This document shows, one piece after another, positions 1 to 8,100 of a stretch of DNA of 56,989 nucleotides. This DNA is from Bacteroidales bacterium UBA1714 (GTDB taxonomy: Bacteria > Bacteroidota > Bacteroidia > Bacteroidales > Paludibacteraceae): contig DCIY01000032.1 in the NCBI GenBank assembly GCA_002317295.1, forward strand, positions 1 to 56,989, written 5' to 3'. The notes beneath the pieces were generated by a model that worked only from the letters and a program-made list of their open reading frames with translations, did not search any database and was not told the origin of the DNA. Each line of letters opens with the position of its first letter. Position 1 is the first letter of the stretch. The position numbers and the translations under genes are program-made.

Positions 1-1324
1 ACTTTTCAGCGAGAATCAGCAAAATACCAGATGTAGGAGTAAATGTCTCCACATGATTCAATTTCAGTTGCTGATTATTCACCTTATATCTAAGAATTCT
101 TTCTATTGCCTCTTCATATTGATCGCGCCAAACATAATCATTGGTTTCTACCATATCTGAATAAGGAGAATAATAATAAAAATCCGCACCTTCAGCATAT
201 TTCTCTTTTAGCAAATTCCATACTTGGGTTGCGTCAACTCTTTCTTTTGCTGATTCTTGAATATGAGAGGGCAATTTCCGACACATTATCAGTGCTAAAA
301 CAACCATTACTGCTGATGTCCATTTTGGATTGATATACTCCCGCAGATAATGCAACACAGCAGGGAATACGCATATAAGGGACATGTAATAGTAAATAGT
401 ATGATTTAGATGTAGTACACAGCATCCCAAATACAATCCAAATCCAGAAAGTAGTAAGGTGTCATACCATAGATATTGTTGTTTCTTCTTTAATACCATA
501 AAAACGCGTACACCTACCAAAATCAAAGCAACTAAAAGAATTTTTTGAGCATAAAACATTTTTAGTGCATTTACAAAAATTGTATCTTCAGAGCCATGTG
601 ATGCATCGTACATCGCATCACCCCGTTGAGAATAAACAAGAATATAATACAATCCTAAATAAACCAAGGCTGTCAAAAGCATAGAAAACAAATACGATTT
701 TTCAACTTTTGACAATTGTTTCCAAGAAAATATTAGACCACACACGGCGTAACAAAGTGGGAGTGTGAAATTTACTTCGAGACAATAAACATAATAATTC
801 ATGGCTAATATACCAAGTAATGCTGCCCATGTATTCTTTTTCTCATGAACAAAATAGGTGCATAATAACCAAATGATTAGCATAAAGAAATCAACCCAGA
901 GAGTATATCGAGTAGTGATAAAACTGCCATATACACGAGATAAAATTATCACTGAACTTGCAAAAATCGCAAGATAATCCCAACTTGTTAATTTCTCTTT
1001 GGTTAGGGTCAAACGACTTAAGAATGTGAACGCAATCATTAGCAATACAAACACCACTGCATGTAATGCAAAGTGTGCAGTTATGGAGTATGATCCTAAC
1101 CAAACGAGCACATTATACATCATATATGCCATTGGATAAAATCTTGAGGTATAAGGAATGGTAAAGTCCTTTAACTCAAAAGGAATTCCCCAACCCGTAT
1201 GAGAACAAGCAATGGAATCATCACCGATTAGCCACTCAGCATTGTGCAAAATGAAAAATGCACAAAGTAGTATGATGCATGTCATACCAAAATAAAAGAA
1301 ACTTTTAATCAAATTCGTATTCAT
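1..1324 (-). CDS. Polytopic membrane glycosyltransferase-like protein (GT-C type?), 3' end beyond window
   Basis: An open frame of 441 codons starts with ATG at 1324 and runs off the left edge without a stop. The protein is strongly hydrophobic, with roughly nine to ten membrane segments (first at about residues 9-27), and a soluble C-terminal part begins near residue 370. The loop after the first helix carries the acidic motif IGDDSI, the position where GT-C enzymes usually have their catalytic acid. The start lies 2 bases after the stop of the flippase-type gene, so it is the last visible gene of the glycan operon. Inferred role: it takes a sugar from a polyprenol carrier and adds it to a surface polymer, like GtrC proteins. 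I do not recognise a named family, and an O-unit polymerase-like role is also possible. Confidence 0.6.
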   Translation of the reverse strand, partial: MNTNLIKSFFYFGMTCIILLCAFFILHNAEWLIGDDSIACSHTGWGIPFELKDFTIPYTSRFYPMAYMMYNVLVWLGSYSITAHFALHAVVFVLLMIAFTFLSRLTLTKEKLTSWDYLAIFASSVIILSRVYGSFITTRYTLWVDFFMLIIWLLCTYFVHEKKNTWAALLGILAMNYYVYCLEVNFTLPLCYAVCGLIFSWKQLSKVEKSYLFSMLLTALVYLGLYYILVYSQRGDAMYDASHGSEDTIFVNALKMFYAQKILLVALILVGVRVFMVLKKKQQYLWYDTLLLSGFGLYLGCCVLHLNHTIYYYMSLICVFPAVLHYLREYINPKWTSAVMVVLALIMCRKLPSHIQESAKERVDATQVWNLLKEKYAEGADFYYYSPYSDMVETNDYVWRDQYEEAIERILRYKVNNQQLKLNHVETFTPTSGILLILAEK

Positions 1325-1326
1325 AT

Positions 1327-1662
1327 CTATAAGAAAAATATTATTATTCCACCAATTATCATCACTATGGCCATTACTTTCTTCGTGGTTAGTTTTTCCT
1401 CAAATATCACCCAACTCAAGCAAGGGACAAATAAATAACTCAATGATTCCATTGTGCTCACTTCCTTGACCAGCACTCCACAACTCATAGCAAATATATT
1501 TGCTGCCAAGGCAAGAAACATAATAGCATAGCCTCCGATGACCCATGGATTCAGATATTGGCGAACCATATTTGGATATTCTATTGCGGCTCCTTTCTTC
1601 AGCAGCATTTGTGCTCCAGCAGCTGCCAAGACCGCTAATATGACAATTAGTTTATATATCAT
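1327..1662 (-). CDS. SMR/EamA-type small membrane protein, ArnF-like flippase subunit
   Basis: This is a 111-residue protein with four predicted membrane helices. Near the end of helix 3 it has the sequence SLSYLFVPCLSWVIFEEKLT, typical of EmrE/ArnE/ArnF-like small transporters (family length 105-130). Its ATG overlaps the stop of the neighbouring paralogue as ATGA. Two adjacent, dissimilar SMR-like genes are the hallmark of heterodimeric ArnE/ArnF flippases, which move undecaprenyl-phosphate-linked aminosugar across the inner membrane. With the GtrB/ArnC-like transferase upstream, flipping of a lipid-linked sugar is the most economical role. A drug or cation exporter of the paired-SMR kind is the alternative. 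Confidence 0.75.
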   Translation of the reverse strand: MIYKLIVILAVLAAAGAQMLLKKGAAIEYPNMVRQYLNPWVIGGYAIMFLALAANIFAMSCGVLVKEVSTMESLSYLFVPCLSWVIFEEKLTTKKVMAIVMIIGGIIIFFL

Positions 1663-2003
1663 GCTTTAGCAAACAATGCAATTCCGAAAACAATTATAAT
1701 GGCTCCAATAATATTCGTCCATGTAATAGTTTCACCAAAGAGAAGTGCAGCCAATAACATCACAAAGATGAGACTTGTTCCCTTGAACATGTACGCTGTA
1801 GATAATTCTATCCGCTTCAGTACTTGCTGCCATAGAATAGCATATGTTCCCATCACAAAGATAGCCCCACCAAGACCAACGAAATAATTACTGGACAACA
1901 TTTCTTGCCCAGACGCGTATTTGGTAAATATCGTCACACAAGCATATAGTAAATTAATGCCCACCAATGCTCCATATTTCAACCAATTATTCAAAGCCAC
2001 CAA
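1659..2003 (-). CDS. SMR/EamA-type small membrane protein, ArnE-like flippase subunit
   Basis: This is a protein of about 111-114 residues with four membrane helices and the EamA-like ending LLFGETITWTNIIGAIII. No ATG lies near the expected start. In-frame candidates are TTG at 2003, GTG at 2000 and TTG at 1994, the last overlapping the stop of the acetyltransferase gene. Translation is therefore probably coupled to that gene. It pairs with the gene at 1327-1662 as a presumed heterodimer for lipid-linked sugar transport. The assignment to transport is family knowledge; the substrate is inferred from context only. Confidence 0.72.
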   Translation of the reverse strand: MVALNNWLKYGALVGINLLYACVTIFTKYASGQEMLSSNYFVGLGGAIFVMGTYAILWQQVLKRIELSTAYMFKGTSLIFVMLLAALLFGETITWTNIIGAIIIVFGIALFAKA

Positions 2004-2689
2004 TGATAAATATCAATCACACTTACTGCCTTAAAACCATTTTTCTCGTACCAACGGCAAGCATCTTTATTCGCCTTTTGAGTGGGCACCTCCAACGTAT
2101 GAATAGTACCCAATTGGTATAGGTACTCATCCACTGTACTCATTATTTTTGTTCCAATACCACTATGCTGGCAATCCGTATCAACAGAGACTAATCCAAT
2201 ATGCGCCAAACCACTTTCGTTAAAGTCAACTGTTATCATTCCTTTGGAAATACCAGCTTGATTACAAACAAAGATTTGTTTATTGGAACCATCTTCAGGA
2301 CATGCATTCTCAATCCATTTATTATACATCCGCTCAAAACTTCCACGAGGCAGACGCTCGTCTAACTTGAATCGTGAATATCCACCGCTAACATGTGCCA
2401 AGTGATAGAGTGCATTAGTTGGCTGATTGGCTTGAAACAATGTCACTTCTTCATACTTCTGTCTATGTTCACATGGTTTGCTATATAAAACTTTTTCATC
2501 AACCAATTTGGCATCAATTGCATCAAAGCCGACATGTTGTTCGTCAAACACGTAAATCAAGTCCAGTTCTTCACGAAGTATATCTCGCATATTCGCGAGT
2601 TCCTTTGCTTCTTCTTTGGTGGCAATATCTGCCCTTCCTATGCGCAATCCAAAGAAATTACTATCCCATGCTAATTTACGTATGTTCAT
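1991..2689 (-). CDS. GNAT acetyltransferase, WecD/RffC-like
   Basis: This 232-residue protein opens with MNIRKLAWDSNFFGLRIGRA. That is the start characteristic of WecD-type enzymes, which acetylate the 4-amino group of dTDP-4-amino-4,6-dideoxy sugars. The C-terminal half holds the GNAT acetyl-CoA site (HIGLVSVDTDCQHSGIGTKI) and ends with the usual AC-WYEKNGF segment. ATG at 2689 overlaps the stop of the glycosyltransferase gene (ATGA) and is preferred over an in-frame TTG at 2698. In this operon it probably N-acetylates the amino sugar that the neighbouring transferase loads on a polyprenol carrier. The genes that make the amino sugar are not in the window, so the substrate is unproven. Confidence 0.8.
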   Translation of the reverse strand: MNIRKLAWDSNFFGLRIGRADIATKEEAKELANMRDILREELDLIYVFDEQHVGFDAIDAKLVDEKVLYSKPCEHRQKYEEVTLFQANQPTNALYHLAHVSGGYSRFKLDERLPRGSFERMYNKWIENACPEDGSNKQIFVCNQAGISKGMITVDFNESGLAHIGLVSVDTDCQHSGIGTKIMSTVDEYLYQLGTIHTLEVPTQKANKDACRWYEKNGFKAVSVIDIYHWWL

Positions 2690-3630
2690 TGCTCGCAATT
2701 GATCGTATCACCAACAATATATGTAGGGCGGTTCTTTACAGTATCAAACATCTTTCCAATATACAAACCGACCAAACCTAACAAGGAAATGACCACCCCT
2801 GTCAGGAACCAAATAGAGATAATCAAACTTGTAAAACCTGTCACTACAATTGAGCCAATCAAGTAGCGAATCAAATATACCAAAGCAACAGCAAATGATA
2901 AGGCGGTCATCCATGCACCTATCTTTACCATCAGTCGCATGGGTTTATCTGAGAAAGAAATGATAGTATCCAATGCCAATTTAAATAAACGACTGAAATT
3001 GTACGTCGATTTACCTTCGGCTCTTGCATCATGCTGAATAGGCAAATAGGCTTTCTTAAAACCAACCCACTGAACCTGAGCCGGGAAATAGCGCATCTTA
3101 TCACCCATTGCCAATATGGCGTCTATCACTTTGTGACTATAAATACCAAAGTTAGCTACACTGGCATCTTGTGTCGTCTCAGTCAAATAAGCCAATAAAG
3201 CATAAAAGGATTTAGATCCAAGTTGTTTGACCCATGAATGTTCACGATGTACGCGTTGTGCCAAGACTGTGTCAAACCCTTCTTGTGCCTTTTGATACAA
3301 ATTAGGAATTTCCTCAGGTCGATCCTGCAAGTCACAGTCCATCACCACAACCCAATCGCCTTTGGCATAATTGAGGCCAGCGGTGATGGCATAGTGCTGA
3401 CCAAAGTTGCGAGAAAGGTTGAGGCCTTTGACGCGTTTATCCTTGGCGCAGATTTTTTCGATCTCGCTCCATGTATTATCGGGTGAGGCATCGTTGACGA
3501 GGATAATCTCAAAATCATCAGTAATAGGGCTGACACTCGCAATAATGCGGTCAACCAGTTCTTTTACCATCTTTTCTCCTCGATATTCAGGGGAGACGAT
3601 GCTGATATGTGGATGTTTATTCATATTCAT
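2686..3630 (-). CDS. GT2 polyprenyl-phosphate glycosyltransferase (GtrB/ArnC/DPM1-like)
   Basis: This is a 314-residue family 2 glycosyltransferase. The N-terminal GT-A domain shows ISIVSPEYRGE, the VNDASPDNTW strand and the metal-binding motif VMDCDLQDRPEE (residues about 95-107). Two membrane helices follow near residues 230-255 and 265-290. This layout belongs to enzymes that transfer a sugar from a nucleotide to undecaprenyl phosphate on the cytoplasmic face. It is the first gene of the minus-strand operon: acetyltransferase, two flippase-type subunits and the GT-C-like protein follow with overlapping ends. ATG codons at 3630 and 3624 are both possible starts. A large inverted repeat lies directly upstream. 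Confidence 0.88.
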   Translation of the reverse strand: MNMNKHPHISIVSPEYRGEKMVKELVDRIIASVSPITDDFEIILVNDASPDNTWSEIEKICAKDKRVKGLNLSRNFGQHYAITAGLNYAKGDWVVVMDCDLQDRPEEIPNLYQKAQEGFDTVLAQRVHREHSWVKQLGSKSFYALLAYLTETTQDASVANFGIYSHKVIDAILAMGDKMRYFPAQVQWVGFKKAYLPIQHDARAEGKSTYNFSRLFKLALDTIISFSDKPMRLMVKIGAWMTALSFAVALVYLIRYLIGSIVVTGFTSLIISIWFLTGVVISLLGLVGLYIGKMFDTVKNRPTYIVGDTINCEQ

Positions 3631-3683
3631 TCAATTCGTTTGGCATTTACTGCCGCGAAATTGAATGAATATATTCAAAAAAA

Positions 3684-3906
3684 ACGCGGATTTCTGTTCT
3701 TGCTTATCCGCTCTTTGAGGTCGTAGGAAATACCCATTTTAGTCGATTAAGCAATTAGAAATCCACGCCGCGTATATCAACCATATACTGCGCCAATATA
3801 ACGCAATAATGGTGTAGATACACCTGTGAACATCTACTACTTACTTGCTTTCGATCTAAAATATTTTGAAATTTCCTACGTTTCAAAGAGTCGATAACAA
3901 GCGTTA
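3684..3906. repeat. Large imperfect inverted repeat upstream of glycan operon
   Basis: Two nested inverted repeats fill this gap. The outer pair is 3711-3731 against 3871-3890, differing by two bases and one indel. It extends with lower identity outward to about 3697 and 3906, and inward to about 3756 and 3845. An inner pair, 3684-3708 against 3747-3775, shares ACGCGG and ATTTCT blocks. I see no open frame and no clear TAnnTTTG box between the arms. The element could be an invertible switch, a MITE or a structured leader. The sequence does not decide which. Confidence 0.5.
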
Positions 3907-4036
3907 GTAAACGCCTTTCGCGATAGCCTTGCGGCGTCTCGCTTTTTTATTATGTCTTGCAGGACTTGCACCTGCTGCTGAGATCGCTATCTCAGCTTCT
4001 CCGCCATTTTACGTCCGGCGGTGGGACGATTTCGTT
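3901..4036. repeat. Repeat copy A flanking the HEPN/MNT pair, tRNA-like on minus strand
   Basis: This block is nearly identical to 4829-4984, beginning GCGTTAGTAAACGCC. The first 64 bases match exactly; copy A lacks a ~20-base insertion present in copy B. On the minus strand it can form a hairpin with a GCAGG/CCTGC stem and the 7-base loop TGCAAGT, resembling a tRNA T-arm. Next to it is a CTGAG/CTCAG hairpin resembling an anticodon arm. No full cloverleaf was found, so it is not called a tRNA. Its right end reaches the stop codon of the HEPN gene. Confidence 0.75.
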
Positions 4037-4433
4037 AAGATGCGATAAGTTCCTTTATTTTTGCTATCAGCTGACGGGTCGCTGGAACATAAGGCATAAT
4101 TTCTTCCTCGTTTGTGTTGATGAAACAATTGTAATCTCCTCGTTCACGCAAGGATTGTAACTGAGAATAGATTCGACCTTGTTCTTCAGAGATTTTTCCC
4201 GTTCTAATGAATTCCTTATTGAACATCACCACTGCACCTTTGTGGGTACCAACTTGAATCCCGTTATGTATCAATAATGCACAAACCGCATGGTATGCAC
4301 TATAATACAATCGATTGGCCAATGTTTCCCACAACTTTCCTTGAATCAAGTAATCAACTTGTTCGAGGGTGTGATTGGATTTTTCTAATTCCAATGCCAC
4401 AATTGTCTTTCTTTCTTCGTCACTCAATCCCAT
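4035..4433 (-). CDS. HEPN domain protein (toxin-type partner of MNT nucleotidyltransferase)
   Basis: This 132-residue protein matches the small HEPN family (PF05168-like). It has a helical core with RLYYSAYH at about residues 44-51, fitting the R-x(4-6)-H pattern of HEPN RNases, and a second conserved stretch SLRERGDYN near residue 96. The start overlaps the end of the MNT gene by 10 bases, so the two are co-transcribed and probably co-translated. In HEPN/MNT pairs the HEPN protein is usually an RNA-cutting toxin and the MNT protein blocks it by nucleotide transfer. Toxicity here is inferred from the family. The stop codon abuts repeat copy A. Confidence 0.82.
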   Translation of the reverse strand: MGLSDEERKTIVALELEKSNHTLEQVDYLIQGKLWETLANRLYYSAYHAVCALLIHNGIQVGTHKGAVVMFNKEFIRTGKISEEQGRIYSQLQSLRERGDYNCFINTNEEEIMPYVPATRQLIAKIKELIAS

Positions 4434-4750
4434 AATATTACCTTCTTATCTTGTTCAACATTTTTATAAAATGGTGTAAAAGACATAGCTTCCCATTGCT
4501 TTTTAGTATATATCTGAGTGGAAATCTCTTGATCTAATTCAGCGCCCAACATGACAATGGGGAATGCATATTTACCATAATCTTCAAATTCTGTTTTATC
4601 TTTGTTCAAAAGAATAAGTATATCCCAATCCGATTGGGCATGAGCTGTGCCTCGGGCACGTGATCCATATAACCACAACGAACTATCTTCAGGTAATATT
4701 GTTTTACCTAAAGATTTGATTTGTTTCAGTAAAGATTGAGTATTATTCAT
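4424..4750 (-). CDS. MNT-type minimal nucleotidyltransferase (antitoxin-type)
   Basis: This 108-residue protein carries the polymerase-beta-like motif GSRARGTAHAQSDWDILIL (GS-x-ARG...SDxD) near residues 30-48. ATG at 4750 was chosen because a good promoter lies at 4780-4811 on the minus strand. The longer in-frame extension to 4810 would start upstream of that promoter. It is the upstream gene of a two-gene unit with the HEPN protein. Family knowledge: MNT proteins add AMP or other nucleotides to the HEPN partner and so neutralise it. The pair sits between two copies of a repeat, which suggests the module is inserted or exchangeable. Confidence 0.85.
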   Translation of the reverse strand: MNNTQSLLKQIKSLGKTILPEDSSLWLYGSRARGTAHAQSDWDILILLNKDKTEFEDYGKYAFPIVMLGAELDQEISTQIYTKKQWEAMSFTPFYKNVEQDKKVILWD

Positions 4751-4779
4751 GACCTCGTTCTTATTTTGGATTTTGCCTG

Positions 4780-4811
4780 CAAAGTTACAATATTTTTTTG
4801 AGACTTGCAAA
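4780..4811 (-). promoter_or_regulatory. Promoter of MNT-HEPN unit
   Basis: The minus strand has TAACTTTG (4787-4780), preceded by TTTG (4811-4808) with 20 bases between them, the Bacteroidota consensus. Transcription would start about 25 bases upstream of the ATG at 4750. Confidence 0.7.
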
Positions 4812-4828
4812 TTTATTTTGTTTTTGCT

Positions 4829-4984
4829 GCGTTAGTAAACGCCTTTCGCGATAGCCTTGCGGCGTCTCGCTTTTTTATTATGTCTTGCAGGATTTGCATC
4901 CCGACTGGTCGGGATAAACTCTGCTGCTGAAATCGCTATCTCAGCTTCTCCGCCATTTTACGTCTCGCGGTGGACAGTTTCGTC
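4829..4984. repeat. Repeat copy B flanking the HEPN/MNT pair
   Basis: This is the second copy of the element at 3901-4036, in the same orientation. It differs by a ~20-base insertion that contains the perfect hairpin TCCCGACTGGTCGGGA. The insertion lies between the two arms that look tRNA-like, where a long variable arm would be. The two copies bracket the HEPN/MNT genes as direct repeats. The rest of the gap up to the synthetase promoter (4985-5043) holds nothing I recognise. Confidence 0.75.
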
Positions 4985-5043
4985 ATTTGACGCTGCAAAG
5001 TTACAAAAAATATTTGATGTGCGCAAATTAAAATTATGAATTA

Positions 5044-5075
5044 TTTGCGTATGTCATTTTTTTTTTGTACTTTTG
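5044..5075 (+). promoter_or_regulatory. Promoter of the peptide synthetase operon
   Basis: TTTG at 5044-5047 and TACTTTTG at 5068-5075 are separated by 20 bases. The leader to the ATG at 5133 is about 50 bases and shows no hairpin or ribosome-binding site. Confidence 0.75.
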
Positions 5076-5132
5076 CACTCGCTATTGAAAAAACCATAGA
5101 CAAAGAACACCCACACAAATAATCTAGCCATC

Positions 5133-8100
5133 ATGATATACCCACTTAATCAAAGCCAATTAGGTATCTATTATGCCTCCAAGTCACAGGAACCCGATTG
5201 TAACTACACCATCAGTTGCCTGTTTGATTTGCACCAAGATATTGATTTGGAGCGTCTGCGCCGTGCCATCGAAGCAGCCGTCATGAACCATCCGCACTTA
5301 TTGGACACGGTGGTAGTGAACGATGAAGGCGATCCGATGTTTGAGAGACAGGAGCAGGCGGTTTATCATTTGGACATCACCCAAGCCACCGATATCGAGA
5401 CGCTGATGTCCCAATTTGCACAGGATTTGCCATTTGAGGCAGGGATGCTGATGGATAACTACCTGGTGCATACGCCAAAGCAAGACTATCTTTGCCTCCA
5501 TATTCACCATATACTGATGGACGGCTGTGGGTTGGAGGTATTGCTTCAAGATATCAGCGCCGCTTATGATGGCAAGGAATTGATGCCGGAAACGACAGAT
5601 GCCATAGCGATGAACCAAGTGGAGCAAGCCAAAAGGCAATCACCCGCCTATCAGGAGGAGAAGACATGGTATGAGCAAACCTTTGGCGGCGTGGAAGGTG
5701 TATCGTTACCGCTGAAAGACGTCTATACAGAGGGCGAACATGGTTATGTGACCGAGCGGCATGAACTGTCCGCCATCGATTCCGGGCAGGTAGCCGCGTT
5801 GGCAGCAAGAGAAAAAATGGGTATCAGTATTCCCTACACCGCAGCATTCGCATGGACCTTACATGCATTTACGGGGGATGAAGATATCAGTTATGCCACT
5901 TTCTTTCACGGGAGAAAAAAGGACCAAATGGGAGCGGTGACGATGATGGTGCGCACCATGCCGATAACACATGCCATGGGCAGTCTGACCACCGTCAAAG
6001 AACTGCTGAGTCAAACGCACGATATGATTCAAAATGTGCGAAGCAAGGACAGTGTGGGATTTGGCGAAGTGTGTGGAATGAGCGGATTTAACGGCGATGT
6101 CGGATTTATCTACCAGGGCCGCATTACTGATAGCGCCTTGATGCTGGGAGGTCAACCTTACCATTGGCAATACCTGAGCAAGCACGAACCCGGACTAAGG
6201 TTGAATGTGCAGATTCAGGAACATGGCGATCATCAACTCGAAATGGTCATCGGTTACCCCAAGCACGAGTATTCGCAAGAGTGGATACAGGAGTTTGTAA
6301 GCAGTTTTGAACATATATTGGGACAATTGTGCGAGGTAGAGAACCTGAGCGATATCACACCGGCCGGCGAAGCCCAATGCCAACGACTCGATGGGTTGAT
6401 GCCCCATGGGCTACCCCAGCATGAAGGGAAGGGAGAAACGATGATTTCGCTTTGGCATCAATCGGTGGCCAAATATGGCGAGCGCACGGCCTTCCACTAC
6501 GAAGATGTGACCTACACATACCGCGAACTCGATGAACTCACCGACCGCATTGCTGCTCGCATTCGCAGTATGGTTACTCCCGTACAAGACAGCCCGTTGC
6601 CCCCAGTGGTATCCATTCTTATTCCCAGAAACGAATGGATGATACTCGCTCCGCTGGCGGCCCTCAAAGCCGGTTGTGCCTACCAACCTCTCGATCCCAG
6701 TTATCCGGCCGAGAGACTGAATTTTATGGTGCACGATTCGCAGGCTGCGCTGGTCATCACCACGGAAGAGTTGAGGCCGATATTGAGTGAGTATGAGGGG
6801 GCGGTGCTGATGGCAGACAACGGGGCCCCCTCCGACTCCCCCTGTAGGGGAGAGGAAGGCGGAGAGGCGGAAGGACTGAGAGGCGGAGAGGCGGAAGGGC
6901 TGAGAGGCGGAGAGGCGGAAGGGCTGAGAGGCAGAGAGGATAGGCTGTTTATACTGCTGTATACTTCGGGATCGACGGGCAAGCCCAAAGGGGTGATGCT
7001 GTCACACAAGAATGTCATTTCCTATGTTCGTTTTGTGATTCGCGAATGGGAATATTCGCCGGAGATTCGTTCTGCCGCTTATGCCAGTTTCGGCTTTGAT
7101 GCCAATTTGATGGACATGTACCCCACCCTGGTGGCCGGCGGTATGTTGAATATTATTCCGGATGCCATTCGGTTGGATCTCAATGCGATAGGCGACTATG
7201 TGGAGAAGAACCAAATCACCCATATGGTGATGACCACTCAGGTAGGTCAGCAGTTTGCGACCACATATGATAAGATTGGTTGCCTGCGCTGTTTGGGTAT
7301 GGGTGGCGAAAAGATGGTGTCTATGCCATTGCCCAGTGGGTACAAGATTTACAATTTGTATGGTCCTACCGAGTGCTCCGTTGCGGTAACATACAAGCAT
7401 GTGACGCATAATGAAGTGAATATACCCATTGGTCGCGCCACAGACGATGTGCAACTCTATGTCGTGGACAAGCACCTGCATCGGTTACCCATTGGTGCCC
7501 CAGGCGAACTGATTGCCGTAGGTACACAGGTAGGTATGGGTTATCTCAATCTGCCGGACAAAACCGCCCAAGCGTTTGTGGATTTTCAAGGACAACGAGC
7601 CTACCGAACCGGTGATATTGTACGATTTAGAAACGATGGCGATATCGAGTTTGTGGGTCGTAAGGATGGTCAGGTGAAGATTCGTGGATTCCGGATTGAG
7701 CTCAAAGAGATAGAATCGGTTATTCGGGAGTACGAGGGAATCAGCGATGTGACGGTTCAAGCCTTTGATTACGAAGGCGGAGGCAAATATATCGTGGCCT
7801 ATATTGTGGGCAATCAACCCATCGATATTACCGCCCTTAACGCATTTATTGCTGACCAGAAACCGCCTTATATGGTGCCTGCGTACACGATGCAGTTGGA
7901 GAAAATTCCGCTGAATGTCAATCAAAAAGTGGACAAGAAGGCCTTGCCTAAGCCGGAGGCAAATAATGCAGAATGCAAAATTCAAAATGCAGAATTGGAC
8001 GGGGCGAGGCTGAATATACTGGAGGAAGAAATCAAGCAAATGATTGTAGATTGCACTCATCAAGAGGACTTCACACTTACCACCCCACTGATTTATGCCG

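Noticed and set aside
3901..4036. tRNA gene on the minus strand in the repeat flanking the HEPN gene
   Set aside because: T-arm-like and anticodon-like hairpins exist, but no acceptor stem or D-arm could be fitted and the anticodon loop size is wrong.
4751..4810. Longer N-terminus for the MNT protein
   Set aside because: The extension would begin upstream of the promoter at 4780-4811 and adds residues unlike the family.
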